DNA from: Alphaproteobacteria bacterium
GTDB lineage: Bacteria > Pseudomonadota > Alphaproteobacteria > Rhizobiales > OSC116
Reading direction: 5' to 3'
DNA: 64,000 nucleotides
NCBI GenBank assembly: GCA_002400495.2
Contig: NVQL02000052.1
Coordinates: forward strand, 124,001-188,000
Shown: positions 1 to 8,842 of the stretch, in pieces
Numbering within the stretch: the stretch's first letter is position 1
Layout: each line of letters starts with the position of its first letter
The notes under the pieces: generated by a model
Told to the model about the DNA's origin: nothing
The model's database searches: none
Seen by the model: the letters and a program-made list of their open reading frames with translations, nothing else
Position numbers and translations under genes: made by a program

Positions 1-905
1 TCGATTATGGTAGATTTACGCATTAAACCACCTGATAGAGTGTAAGATTTTTTAATGCCTTTAACGCTGATTACGGGTGGCATATTGTCGGGTTTTTCGG
101 TCTGTCTGGGCTCTTCTAATTTCCACAGGCATTCTAGCAGGCCTTTGGTATAGGCGTGTTGCGGCTTGGTCAACACATCGGCTGTGTTGCCTGTTTCGAC
201 AATGTCACCTTTTTGCATGACAATGATTCTATCGGATATGCGCGAAACCACGCCTAAATCATGCGAGATAAAAATCATCGCCATGCCGAAGCGTTTTTGT
301 AGATCAATCAGCAACTCAATAATTTCGTCTTGCACTGTCACGTCAAGCGCGGTTGTCGGCTCATCAGCAATCAGTAAATCTGGGCTGTTCATCAAGGCCA
401 TAGCAATCATCACCCGTTGGCGCTGCCCACCAGACATTTGATGCGGGTACTGCCCCATGCGCTGCGCAGGTTGCGGCATTTTTACCGCTTCGAGCATTTC
501 TATGGCGCGTTCAACGGCCTCGGCTTGCGAGACATTTTCATGAAACATCACGGTTTCGGTTAGCTGCCTGCCGATTGTATAAACGGGGTTTAGCGCCGTC
601 ATCGGTTCTTGAAAAATCATGGCGACTTTTTTGCCTGAAATTTGCTGATGAAATTGAGCGGTATTTAAGGCCAATAAATCAGTGCCATCTAGCTGAATGC
701 TGCCTGCTGATATATATGCCAATGGTGGCAATAGCCGCGCCATGGCCAACATAGACATGGTTTTGCCACTGCCAGACTCGCCAACAATGCCGAGAGTTTC
801 GCCTTTATTTACAGTTAAGTTAATGTCACGAACAACTTCAACTTGGCCATAATGGATTTTAAAGCTGACAGCTAGGTTGCTGATTTTTAGGAGAGGTTCG
901 GTCAT
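1..905 (-). CDS. Peptide-type ABC transporter ATPase, probable DppD-DppF fusion (partial, cut at window start)
   Basis: Read by translating the reverse strand from an ATG at 905, which overlaps the stop of the upstream permease gene (ATGA). The frame stays open to base 1, giving 301 residues of the N-terminal part. The first nucleotide-binding domain is complete: Walker A GESGSGKT at residues 42-49, ABC signature MSGGQRQR from residue 157, then Walker B LLIADEPT and a switch histidine (ISHD). After this domain and the oligopeptide-ATPase C-terminal tail (HAYTKGLLE), the frame runs into a second ABC-like start (ISVKGIKKSYTLSGG). The protein is therefore probably a double ATPase like GsiA or YejF, with its second half outside the window. 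It would energise the two permeases upstream at the inner face of the cytoplasmic membrane. The family is certain; the fusion is inferred from a short stretch. Confidence 0.88.
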   Translation of the reverse strand, partial: MTEPLLKISNLAVSFKIHYGQVEVVRDINLTVNKGETLGIVGESGSGKTMSMLAMARLLPPLAYISAGSIQLDGTDLLALNTAQFHQQISGKKVAMIFQEPMTALNPVYTIGRQLTETVMFHENVSQAEAVERAIEMLEAVKMPQPAQRMGQYPHQMSGGQRQRVMIAMALMNSPDLLIADEPTTALDVTVQDEIIELLIDLQKRFGMAMIFISHDLGVVSRISDRIIVMQKGDIVETGNTADVLTKPQHAYTKGLLECLWKLEEPRQTEKPDNMPPVISVKGIKKSYTLSGGLMRKSTII

Positions 906-1819
906 TCTACACTGCTTTCTGGGTCGGTGATGTCTCTAATGCCGTCGCCCATCATATTAATGGATACCACCAATAAAAATAGCGCAATGCCCGGCAGAAT
1001 AATCAACCAAGGTTGATAGAATAAGGCGTCTTTACCTTCGGCAATCAACAAACCCCATGAGGGTGTTGGCGGTTGAATGCCGACCCCGAGGAATGACAGA
1101 CTGGCTTCGGATAGGATCGCGACACCAACCTCTAGCGTGAAGATCACCACGATTTGGTTCATTAAGTTTGGCAATATATCGGTCAGCATAATTTGCAACT
1201 TACTCGCGCCGATGGCCTCAGCGGCGGTTACATAATCTAGGCTGCGTATGCGTTTGGTTGCGGAGCGGGCGACCACCAAAAACAACGTCCAATGCAGCGC
1301 ACCGATCACCATGATGACCACAAAAATTGACGGACCGACCAAAAACACGATGGTCATGGCCAATAATAAGCCTGGTAAGGCGAGCTGGCAGGTGAGAATA
1401 AAATTCACCACTTGATCAACCCAGCCGCCGAAGAAGCCTGCGATCACGCCAAGTGTGACGCCAATTAGCATGCCAATACACGCCGCACCGACGCCAATGA
1501 TGATTGAAATTCGCGCGCCAAACAGGATGCGGGCGAGGTAATCGCGGCCGTTGCCGTCCGTGCCTAGCCAATGATCCCACACGCCGCCTTCAATCCAAAC
1601 TGGTGGCAGTAGACGCCGAGTTAGGTCTTGTTCATAAGGTGATAAATTTAAAATCATCGGACCGAAAACACCTAAGAATGCGATGATGAGCAGGAGGCCA
1701 GCGCCAAATTTAAAGCCTTTGTGCAAGCGGGCTTTGCGCAACATAACCTCGACGGGGGTCATATCTCGGAGGTCTTTTTTAATTTTACCAAAAGCCGTAA
1801 ATTTTTGAAGAAATTGCAT
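902..1819 (-). CDS. DppC/OppC-type ABC transporter permease
   Basis: Inner-membrane permease of a peptide/nickel/opine-type ABC importer, 305 aa. The N-terminal cytoplasmic stretch (about 1-35) leads into a first membrane segment near 37-57 (GLLLIIAFLGVFGPMIL). A periplasmic loop carries the DppC-typical HWLGTDGNGRDYLARILFGAR motif, followed by five more hydrophobic segments. The EAA loop that contacts the ATPase is near residues 195-215 (AAEAIGASKLQIMLTDILPN). The C-terminus has the family signature LSFLGVGIQPPTPSWG. It lies 1 bp after the DppB-like gene and overlaps the ATPase start by 4 bp, so the three are one transcript. The substrate cannot be told from sequence. Confidence 0.93.
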   Translation of the reverse strand: MQFLQKFTAFGKIKKDLRDMTPVEVMLRKARLHKGFKFGAGLLLIIAFLGVFGPMILNLSPYEQDLTRRLLPPVWIEGGVWDHWLGTDGNGRDYLARILFGARISIIIGVGAACIGMLIGVTLGVIAGFFGGWVDQVVNFILTCQLALPGLLLAMTIVFLVGPSIFVVIMVIGALHWTLFLVVARSATKRIRSLDYVTAAEAIGASKLQIMLTDILPNLMNQIVVIFTLEVGVAILSEASLSFLGVGIQPPTPSWGLLIAEGKDALFYQPWLIILPGIALFLLVVSINMMGDGIRDITDPESSVE

Positions 1820-1820
1820 A

Positions 1821-2735
1821 TTATGTCCTCAATCTTGGGTCAAGGTAAGCGTTTAAGATATCCGCCAATAAGTTGAGCGCCAAAAAGGTAAAGGCAAATA
1901 CAAATACCAATATCTGCACGGTTGGAATGTCGGCGCCTAGAATGGATTCTAATGCCAGCCTGCCCAAGCCGTTAATGGCAAATACCGATTCTGTAATCAC
2001 CGAGCCGCCGAATTTATGCCCCAATTGCACGGCCAATACGCTCACCACAGGCAATAAAGCGTTACGCAATGAATGACGCAACAATAAGCGCCAACCATAA
2101 TAGCCTTTAGAACGCGCGGTGCGAATGTAATCGGCATTCATCACTTCTAACAAGCCTGTGCGCATAAGGCGCATGACGGGCGGCACGGAACTTGCGCCCA
2201 AAACAATGGCGGGCAGTATGAAATGATAGAGGGTTTTATCGCCCGACACGGGGAATATGGGATAAATGACGGCGAGCAAGATAATCAGCATCAAACCTAG
2301 CCAAAAATTGGGAATGGCTTGGGCGGAAACCGCGACGCCGAGTGCCATACGATCAATGAAAGTGTTGGGGTTTAGAGCTGCTGCACAGCCTAAGGGGATG
2401 GCGACTAATATTGTTACGCTTAATGACATTAATGCCAATGTTATGGTTTCTGGTAGCCGCTCGAGTAAAAGTTCGCCAACAGGTTTATTCCAATAATAGC
2501 TGACGCCAAAATCGCCGTGCAAAACGCCCGAAAACCATTCGAAATAACGGGTGATTAATGGTCGATCAAAACCATAGCGCTGACGTATTTGCTCAATTTC
2601 GAGTAAATCAGCCTCTTCGCCAGCGATGGCTTGTGCTGGGTCGACCGCAAGATTGAGTAGAAAAAACGCAACCACTGAGAGGGTGAGCGCAACCGCCACT
2701 ACAACCAGTAACCTGCTCATGATGAATCTAAACAT
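1821..2735 (-). CDS. DppB/OppB-type ABC transporter permease
   Basis: Partner permease of the peptide-type importer. The start is set at the ATG at 2735 (MFRFIMSRLL). A longer reading from 2771 would run through the perfect hairpin at 2761-2789 and adds an atypical N-terminus. The protein begins with the usual DppB first membrane helix (LLVVVAVALTLSVVAFFLL), then the DPA and RYGFDRPL motifs of the periplasmic loop. A central five-helix permease core follows, with the EAA loop DYIRTARSKGYYGWRLLLRHSLRNALLP. The C-terminal motif GGSVITESVFAINGLGRL is diagnostic of the family. It is cotranscribed with the binding protein upstream and the DppC-like permease downstream. Confidence 0.92.
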   Translation of the reverse strand: MFRFIMSRLLVVVAVALTLSVVAFFLLNLAVDPAQAIAGEEADLLEIEQIRQRYGFDRPLITRYFEWFSGVLHGDFGVSYYWNKPVGELLLERLPETITLALMSLSVTILVAIPLGCAAALNPNTFIDRMALGVAVSAQAIPNFWLGLMLIILLAVIYPIFPVSGDKTLYHFILPAIVLGASSVPPVMRLMRTGLLEVMNADYIRTARSKGYYGWRLLLRHSLRNALLPVVSVLAVQLGHKFGGSVITESVFAINGLGRLALESILGADIPTVQILVFVFAFTFLALNLLADILNAYLDPRLRT

Positions 2736-2760
2736 TTTGATATTCCGATATAGGAGGGGG

Positions 2761-2789
2761 TGAAAGGTCAATTTAACATTGACCTTTCA
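2761..2789 (-). terminator. Perfect 12-bp hairpin between binding-protein and permease genes
   Basis: A perfect inverted repeat (TGAAAGGTCAAT, 5-nt loop, then its exact complement) fills the gap between the stop of the binding-protein gene (2804) and the chosen start of the permease (2735). It lacks a strong U-tract. An mRNA-stabilising or partial termination hairpin that raises binding-protein output over permease output is the likely role. The structure is seen directly; the role is inferred. Confidence 0.7.
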
Positions 2790-2803
2790 TTATCATGCTG
2801 TGG

Positions 2804-4336
2804 TTATTTCCACTTAATGTTCCATAGGCGAGGATAGCCATCTGGGTCTTGATTGTAAACAATGTCATCGCTGGATAATACGCCTTCTGAATATGTCCAT
2901 AATGGCACCCAATAGGCTTGGTCAGCAATCAATTTTAAACCTTCAGAATAAAGCCGTTTGCGTTCAGCCACATCAAGGGTTTTTTCACCGCCTAGCATTA
3001 ATTCACTGACTTTTGGGTTGCCCGAAAGGTTGCGATCGCCCTTGGCAGGGTCGCGCCAATGAATGTTGGCAATGGTGGCAGTATCTGGAGATGCGGTTGA
3101 ACCCCATGTGCCAAAATAGGCTTGAATTTCACGCGCCTTACGGGCTTTATTCAGGCCAGCTAACTTGCCGTGTTTTAGGTTCACACGAATGCCAACTTTG
3201 CTTAAATCATCAGCCAAAGCTTGGGCGGCTTGTTTATCGCGGTAGCTCCACAAATCCAAATCAAAACCATCTGTATAACCCGCTTCGGCTAATAACGCCT
3301 TGGCTTTTTCGGGGTTATATTCGTAAATTGCGACATCTTGCTCGCAGCCAAATACCACGGGGTTACAAGCGGTGTGGACAGCTTTTGCAGGGCCGCCGAT
3401 TAAATTAGTCGCAATGCTGGAGCGGTTAATCGCATGGTTCATAGCGCGTCTTACCCGCACATCGGTAAGTGGATGATCGCCAGAATAACCACCCGCATCC
3501 AAAATGAGGAAGCCAATGCGCAAGCTCTCGCCAAGTTGGTAGTTTACCTTGGGTGAACGCGCCATGGCATCGCCAACATCTTTTTTAACATTATACATCC
3601 ACTGGATACCGCCGCTCATTAGCTCAGCTTGTTGGGTGCCAATGTCGGGAATGGAGCGGATGATCATGTTTTTAATGGCGGGCATGCCTTTGGCGCCGCC
3701 AAAATAACCTTCATGACGCTCAAGCACCACTTCAACACCGGGGTCGAAAGATGTGACTTTATACGGGCCAAGGCCGTCTAGGGCCGTGGCTTGGGCGTTG
3801 CTGTCATAATTGCCTGCTGTGCCCATGATGCCATCTTTACGAATGCGCACCCGATATAGGTCGTTAAACAGGTTGGCATATGGCGCTTTTAGGTTGAAGC
3901 GCACTGAAAATTCACCGGTTTTTTCGATGCCGTCTAACCAGTCCGCAATCTTGGCGTGGCGGCTATTTTGATCATCAGTCAAGACGAAATTAAACGTGTA
4001 AACAACGTCATCAGCCGTCATGGCCGCGCCAGAATGGAATGTTACATCTTGGCGTAAATTTATATCGACAGTGGTGTCGTTTACAATGGTGAAATCGGCG
4101 GCAAGGCTTGGCACATAAGCCAAGGTTTTTGGGTCGACATAAAATAGCGAGTCGTCGACTAAATCGCCCAAAATAATATATTCGGTTTTTGTGCCATAGT
4201 TATAATCTAAATTTGTCAGCTCGCGCGAGAAAGCGGCGACTAATGTGTCATTTGCTTTATCGGCCAAAGCCACATTTGGAACGACCATCAAGGCTGCGAG
4301 CGCAACGCCAGATGCATATTTAATAAATTTATTCAT
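2804..4336 (-). CDS. Periplasmic substrate-binding protein, peptide/nickel/opine family (SBP family 5)
   Basis: Receptor of the importer, about 510 aa, the usual size for family 5. The start chosen is the ATG at 4336 (MNKFIK), 8 nt after a GGGAG ribosome site; a longer reading starts at 4351. An N-terminal signal peptide is clear: MNKFIKYASG, a hydrophobic core, and an Ala-X-Ala cleavage site before DKANDTLV. Family 5 hallmarks follow: NLRQDVTFHSGAAMTADDVVYTF, DVRVRRAMNHAINR and NPEKAKALLAEAGY. A CTGACA-N17-TATAGA promoter (4360-4388) precedes it, and a divergent LysR gene probably controls it. The ligand is unknown; family 5 proteins bind peptides, opines, metals-chelates or sugars. Confidence 0.93.
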   Translation of the reverse strand: MNKFIKYASGVALAALMVVPNVALADKANDTLVAAFSRELTNLDYNYGTKTEYIILGDLVDDSLFYVDPKTLAYVPSLAADFTIVNDTTVDINLRQDVTFHSGAAMTADDVVYTFNFVLTDDQNSRHAKIADWLDGIEKTGEFSVRFNLKAPYANLFNDLYRVRIRKDGIMGTAGNYDSNAQATALDGLGPYKVTSFDPGVEVVLERHEGYFGGAKGMPAIKNMIIRSIPDIGTQQAELMSGGIQWMYNVKKDVGDAMARSPKVNYQLGESLRIGFLILDAGGYSGDHPLTDVRVRRAMNHAINRSSIATNLIGGPAKAVHTACNPVVFGCEQDVAIYEYNPEKAKALLAEAGYTDGFDLDLWSYRDKQAAQALADDLSKVGIRVNLKHGKLAGLNKARKAREIQAYFGTWGSTASPDTATIANIHWRDPAKGDRNLSGNPKVSELMLGGEKTLDVAERKRLYSEGLKLIADQAYWVPLWTYSEGVLSSDDIVYNQDPDGYPRLWNIKWK

Positions 4337-4359
4337 AATTTTCTCCCTCATTTGCTAAT

Positions 4360-4434
4360 TCTATAAAAAGATTGCAAAAATTTGTCAGTTTTGTAAAGTC
4401 GAATTAATCTAATGTTAATTCCAATAATTGGAAT
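4360..4434. promoter_or_regulatory. Divergent promoter region with 17-bp LysR-type palindrome
   Basis: On the minus strand a -35 CTGACA (4383-4388) and a -10 TATAGA (4360-4365) are spaced 17 bp apart in front of the binding-protein gene. Upstream of it, at 4418-4434, is a perfect 17-bp palindrome (ATTCCAAT, central A, ATTGGAAT). It sits about 60-75 bp before the expected transcription start, where LysR activators usually bind, and 24 bp before the LysR gene's own start. Direct observation for the sequence; operator function is inferred. Confidence 0.6.
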
Positions 4435-4457
4435 GGTCGTTATGCAGGAGAAAAATC

Positions 4458-5372
4458 ATGGTCAATCCAAAGGCGTTAAAACTGTTTCATCTCATTGCCA
4501 ATAAAGGCTCGCTGGCTGCGGCGTCTGAGCAATTTCATTTATCCCCGCCTGCCGCTAGCCGTATGATATCATTACTCGAAGTTGATTTGGGTTTCAATTT
4601 ATTCTCGCGCGAGGGGCGCAATTTAACCCTAACAGGTGACGGCCATCGATTTTTGCGTGAAAGCACGCCGATTTTGCATAATTTTGAAAGCATAGAGCGC
4701 ATCGCACAAGATATAAAAACCAAATCCACCACCGCATTGCGGATATTATCCACCGCACCTGTGGCGGTTTCGTGGATCACACCCGCTTTGGGGCGGCTTA
4801 AAATCAAATATCCAGAATTTGCCTGTGCGGTTGAAATTGTTGATCATCTGGGCATGCAAACTTTGGTTGGCAGCCGCTCTCATGATGTTGCGGTGGCGTC
4901 TTTGCCATTGGGCAGGCCGTCATCCCGATTGACCGAGCACCCGTTATGTGAGTTTGCTTTTGAGGCGATTTTTCACAAAACTCATCCGTTGGCGGCGCAA
5001 AAATCGGTTTCTGCGGCTGACATTGCACAATTCCCAATCATCGGCTTATATCAAGGCCAGATTGGCCGCACACGGCAAGATGAATTTTTTCGCTCGCAGA
5101 ATATTAACATCGTCCCACAGTTTGAAACTTCTTCTTCTATCGTCGCGCTGTCGCTTTGCCAGCAAAATTTCGGCATCGCTTTGATGCCGTCAGTTTATAT
5201 GATGTCAAATCAATATCCGAATTTAACCAGCCGCCCGACCAACCCAATGCGTAATATCAGCTTTGGTGCGGTCACGGCAGAGGGGCAAAAATTATCCAGT
5301 TTTCAATTGGAATTTTTAACCGAGTTAAAAACCATCGCTGATGATTGGCAAAGCGCATCAAGCTTAAATTAA
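4458..5372 (+). CDS. LysR-family transcriptional regulator
   Basis: A 304-aa LysR regulator, from the ATG at 4458 that follows an AGGAG site by 8 nt (a longer frame opens at 4428 inside the palindrome). The winged helix-turn-helix occupies about residues 4-62 (KALKLFHLIANKGSLAAASEQFHLSPPAASRMI, then LEVDLGFNLFSREGRN). The rest is the periplasmic-binding-protein-like effector domain. The gene is divergent from the peptide-type ABC operon and ends 1 bp before the convergent TRAP permease stop. Control of the ABC operon is the natural inference; the effector is unknown. Confidence 0.9.
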   Translation: MVNPKALKLFHLIANKGSLAAASEQFHLSPPAASRMISLLEVDLGFNLFSREGRNLTLTGDGHRFLRESTPILHNFESIERIAQDIKTKSTTALRILSTAPVAVSWITPALGRLKIKYPEFACAVEIVDHLGMQTLVGSRSHDVAVASLPLGRPSSRLTEHPLCEFAFEAIFHKTHPLAAQKSVSAADIAQFPIIGLYQGQIGRTRQDEFFRSQNINIVPQFETSSSIVALSLCQQNFGIALMPSVYMMSNQYPNLTSRPTNPMRNISFGAVTAEGQKLSSFQLEFLTELKTIADDWQSASSLN

Positions 5373-5373
5373 A

Positions 5374-6696
5374 TTATAACCTAGCCAACCAAATAGAGAT
5401 TTGCGGAAAAATGGCTAAAATAATCAGGCCAACAATCATCGCCAATACAAAGGGAAAAGCCCCACGGAAAATATCGCCAACCTTTAAATCGGGGTCATTC
5501 ATCGCGGCCTTGATGGTATAGACTGACAGGCCAAATGGCGGGGTCAGCAAACCCATCTCAACCGCTACCACTGTCATCACCCCAAACCAAATCAGGTCAA
5601 AGCCAGCTTGTTGCGCGACAGGCAAAGCAATCGGCAATAATATCAGCATGATTGAGATGGAATCAATCAAACAACCAAGCAAAATAACAATCACCAAAAA
5701 TAACAGCAAGAAACCATAGGGGCCTAAAAAATCACCCAATAATATCTCGCCCAACATGTTTGGCAGGCCAGACATGGCCAACATGCGGCTAAAAAAGGTT
5801 GCCGCCATGATGAGGAATAAGACCGACACGGTTATGTGACCAGATTCAACCAATAGATTCCAAAATATTTTAAGCGTTAAAGAACGGCGCAATAAAGCAA
5901 TCACCAAAGCGCCAGCAGCGCCGACAGCACCCGCTTCGGTCGGGTTTAAAAACCCGCCATAAAGCCCGCCCAATACCAAGGTTACCAATGAGAATATCGG
6001 CAAAGCTTTGCGGATTATGTCTAGGCTTGAAAGCTCTTCAAACTCAACATCATCAACTGCGTCTTCGCCTGCTTCAAATACAAAATCTTTGCGCCATATC
6101 GCCATGCCAATAATCGCGAGCGAAAATAAACCTGCCAATAATAGACCAGGCCCAACGCCTGCTAAAAACATCCGCCCGACCGATTCTTCGGCTAACACCG
6201 CATAAACAATCATCAATAGAGATGGCGGAATGAGCATGCCCAATACCGAGCTGCCCGCCACCACGCCTGTGGCAAAACGCTTGGTATAACCGTGCCGCGT
6301 CATTTCGGGCACAGCCACTTTCGAAAACACCGTGGCCGAGGCAATCGATACACCGGTGATAGAGGCAAACACCGCATTGGCAAACACGGTCGCCACGCCG
6401 AGGCCGCCGACCAATTTGCGCATCAGCCGTTCGAACACGTCAAACGTATCCTTCCCGACCCCCGAGACCGTTACTAGCAGCCCCATCAAAACAAATAACG
6501 GTACAACCGCAAATAAATATTCGCGCAAGCTATCGTTAGCGACTGCACCAATCATGCTCATCGCCACCCGCTCGTTGCGGATCATCATCACGCCGCCGAA
6601 CGAAACCAATAACATGCCCACGCCGATCGGCATGCCCAATGATATGGCTAAAATTAAAATACCAATTGCCAAAATGCCAATTTCTATGCCTGTCAT
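5374..6696 (-). CDS. TRAP transporter large permease (DctM-like)
   Basis: A 440-aa, highly hydrophobic protein with about 12 membrane segments, the channel subunit of a tripartite ATP-independent periplasmic transporter. DctM signatures include PLFVLMGLLVTVSGVGKDTF near residue 65, TGVSIASATVFSKVAVPEM, GSSVLGMLIPPSLLMIVYAVLAEESVGRMFLAG and LNPTEAGAVGAAGALV. It starts directly at the base after the DctQ stop and is the last gene of the aromatic operon. It drives sodium-coupled uptake of an organic acid, here plausibly an aromatic or ring-cleavage carboxylate given the dioxygenase genes upstream. Confidence 0.94.
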   Translation of the reverse strand: MTGIEIGILAIGILILAISLGMPIGVGMLLVSFGGVMMIRNERVAMSMIGAVANDSLREYLFAVVPLFVLMGLLVTVSGVGKDTFDVFERLMRKLVGGLGVATVFANAVFASITGVSIASATVFSKVAVPEMTRHGYTKRFATGVVAGSSVLGMLIPPSLLMIVYAVLAEESVGRMFLAGVGPGLLLAGLFSLAIIGMAIWRKDFVFEAGEDAVDDVEFEELSSLDIIRKALPIFSLVTLVLGGLYGGFLNPTEAGAVGAAGALVIALLRRSLTLKIFWNLLVESGHITVSVLFLIMAATFFSRMLAMSGLPNMLGEILLGDFLGPYGFLLLFLVIVILLGCLIDSISIMLILLPIALPVAQQAGFDLIWFGVMTVVAVEMGLLTPPFGLSVYTIKAAMNDPDLKVGDIFRGAFPFVLAMIVGLIILAIFPQISIWLARL

Positions 6697-7275
6697 CTAT
6701 TGTTCTTCCTTCAGCGCAAAAATGGCTTTTACGCCTGTAATCACGTGGATAAAAAATTGTATCGCCGCAACTGTAATGCCAATTAAAATCATCAATCTAA
6801 ATGGCCATGTCGGTATAGTTAGCACGCCTGTCACGCCAATATAATTGTCAAATTTCAAATCTTTTAAGAGAATTTTATAGGTGGAATTGGCAATAAAGCC
6901 ACATAATACCGCGCCCACTAAATCCCACATGGCTTTAACAAACATGCCAGCGCGGGGGAATTTTGCGGTGAATGGCGGCAAAAATAATTCGGTACGGGCT
7001 AAACGTTCGTGCCTTACCGTTGTGCCCAACTGCAAAAACACAATCATCACCAATGTCAACGCGCCCAGCTCTGACACCAGCGGCAGCGAGCTGCCAAATA
7101 AGTTTCTCATCACCACATCAGAGCAGATGATGATCATCAACACGCCAATTAATATGGTGCCAATGGCGCCTAGCCCATCTGCAATGATGGACCAATAACG
7201 TAATAACCAATGGCTTTGCCGCTCCTTTTGGGGAGCGACAAATTTATTGTTTTTCTCATTCACTATATTTTCCAA
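6697..7275 (-). CDS. TRAP transporter small permease (DctQ-like)
   Basis: A 192-aa four-helix membrane protein, the DctQ subunit that holds the DctM channel. A charged N-terminus (about 35 residues) precedes helix 1 (IGTILIGVLMIIICSDVVMRNL), helix 2 near 75-95, a loop with RHERLARTELFL, and two further helices. The VVMRN motif after helix 1 is typical of DctQ. It sits between the DctP and DctM genes in the standard order P-Q-M. Confidence 0.9.
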   Translation of the reverse strand: MENIVNEKNNKFVAPQKERQSHWLLRYWSIIADGLGAIGTILIGVLMIIICSDVVMRNLFGSSLPLVSELGALTLVMIVFLQLGTTVRHERLARTELFLPPFTAKFPRAGMFVKAMWDLVGAVLCGFIANSTYKILLKDLKFDNYIGVTGVLTIPTWPFRLMILIGITVAAIQFFIHVITGVKAIFALKEEQ

Positions 7276-7316
7276 ACGTAGATAGAGTATAGTTTTATAT
7301 TGAGTTTATTCAGAAC

Positions 7317-8396
7317 TTAATTCAAGTCCCAATTGCGCAAAGGTGTTTCACCTTTTTCACGTAGGCCATCCATATAGGCTTTCAAGAAAGCTTTGGCTGG
7401 AATGCCGCGGGCTTCGGTTGCTGCAGCCCATTCACCAGCAAGATCTGGTAATCTATCAATCCATTGTTGGCGCATTTCTTCGGACATAACAGAAATGGTC
7501 ACAGGTACATCTTGGTCTTTGCCAAGTTCAACCATTTTATCCATAAAGATTTCATGGCGGGTGATCATATCTTTGGCATGCTCATCAGAATAATATTGAC
7601 CAGCGGCAAGCATGGCGTCTTGCACTTCTGTATCTAAACTATCCCATGTGTCTTTATTGATGGCTAAACCACCAGAGAATACCGTACCAAAGTTAACCCG
7701 TGTGATGTAAGGCGCAACTTCATAAATTTTAGTTGGCAATACACCTAGAGCCAGTGACAATGCACCATCAGATACACCTGTTTGAATGTCGGTATAAAAT
7801 GTTGGTAACGCACCATCAACCGCTGTCGCGCCTACACCGCGCAACCATGTGCCAAGCACACCAGGAGCCGATAATTTAACGCCAATTAAGTCGCTTAAAT
7901 CATTGATTGGTTTTTTGGTATAAAGGTCATAGCTGTCTGAGCCAGTTGCGCCCAAATAAACCAAATTATACTGTTCCCATTCCTTTTTAAAGGCGGGGAA
8001 GGTTTCGTATAGCTCACCCAATGTGCCCAATTGTGCAGGTACATTTGTGGTGGTAAACGGCGTAAAACCTGTCACTTGGCTCAATGGCATTTTGGCAGCT
8101 TCTAAATATGAGAATACCCAACCAATATCAGTCACACCTTCTTCAACCGAAGTGAGTGTGGCGTTGGCTTTGTATAATTGACCGCCAAAAGCTTCTTGCC
8201 AATTGATTTTAAAATTGCCCGTTGTGGCCAAAATTTCATCTACTTTTGGCATAAAGTGAGATTGGATAAAACCAATCCACGGAATGACCGTTGGATGGCT
8301 AGAAGCGACAGTGATGTCCACTGTTTCTTCGGCCATCGCAGCAGGTGCAAAACTGACCGCTGCACTGAATAGTAATGCGCTTAGTATTTTCTTCAT
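7317..8396 (-). CDS. TRAP transporter solute-binding protein (DctP family)
   Basis: A 359-aa periplasmic receptor with a clear signal peptide (MKKILSALLFSAAVSFAPAAMA, cleavage near 22/23). A GGGA ribosome site precedes the ATG. The mature protein has DctP features: INWQEAFGGQLYKANATLTSVEEGVTDIGW and DLSDLIGVKLSAPGVLGTWLRGVGAT. The family's substrate-carboxylate arginine is not certain from sequence alone. Its place between the ring-cleavage enzyme genes and the two TRAP permease genes suggests that it binds the growth substrate of the pathway. Confidence 0.92.
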   Translation of the reverse strand: MKKILSALLFSAAVSFAPAAMAEETVDITVASSHPTVIPWIGFIQSHFMPKVDEILATTGNFKINWQEAFGGQLYKANATLTSVEEGVTDIGWVFSYLEAAKMPLSQVTGFTPFTTTNVPAQLGTLGELYETFPAFKKEWEQYNLVYLGATGSDSYDLYTKKPINDLSDLIGVKLSAPGVLGTWLRGVGATAVDGALPTFYTDIQTGVSDGALSLALGVLPTKIYEVAPYITRVNFGTVFSGGLAINKDTWDSLDTEVQDAMLAAGQYYSDEHAKDMITRHEIFMDKMVELGKDQDVPVTISVMSEEMRQQWIDRLPDLAGEWAAATEARGIPAKAFLKAYMDGLREKGETPLRNWDLN

Positions 8397-8432
8397 TTTT
8401 TTTCCCTTTTTGTTACACTTCTTCTTCGTTTT

Positions 8433-8822
8433 TTATTTAATTGTAAATGTCTGGCTGGATTTATTCAGGGTGATGGTCACACTGCCTTCATTAATCAGCC
8501 AGGGTCTAACCTTAAATTCACGCGCCCCACATATATGCATTGGGTCACGTTTGGCAATCTCAATGGCTTCGTCGCGCGAGGCCGCACGAACAACAACCAT
8601 CCCCTCGCCTTCCCAGCTTTCTTCATCATCTGTCCACATCGGGCCAGCTGCATAAAGCACGCCTTCGGCTTCAAGCTGTACTTGAAATTTAAGGTGATTT
8701 TCCAAATTTTCGAATATTGGTTCAAGCCCATTTGTGGCGGTTGTAAAAATAGCATAAAGCTGTTTTTGCAACATTTCACTACTGGCTTGCATCACGTCTG
8801 CACGCGGTACTGATTTCAACAT
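8433..8822 (-). CDS. YciI-like domain protein
   Basis: A small cytoplasmic protein of 129 aa. The start at 8822 (MLKSVPR) follows a GGGAGGAG site; a reading from 8846 would overlap it. Features of the YciI/dimeric alpha-beta barrel fold are visible: LYAIFTTATNG near the start, LYAAGPMW in the middle (the family's GP motif), GMVVVRAASRDEAIEIAKRDP, and HICGAREFKVRPW at the end. YciI proteins include chlorohydroquinone/muconolactone-type isomerase or dehalogenase relatives, and many have no known reaction. Its place in the operon suggests handling of a ring-cleavage product, which is only inference. Confidence 0.8.
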   Translation of the reverse strand: MLKSVPRADVMQASSEMLQKQLYAIFTTATNGLEPIFENLENHLKFQVQLEAEGVLYAAGPMWTDDEESWEGEGMVVVRAASRDEAIEIAKRDPMHICGAREFKVRPWLINEGSVTITLNKSSQTFTIK

Positions 8823-8842
8823 TTTTTCTCCTCCCATAAAAT

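Noticed and set aside
166-441. A 91-codon plus-strand frame at the left end
   Set aside because: It lies wholly opposite the conserved ATPase motifs of the peptide transporter gene, so it is a shadow.
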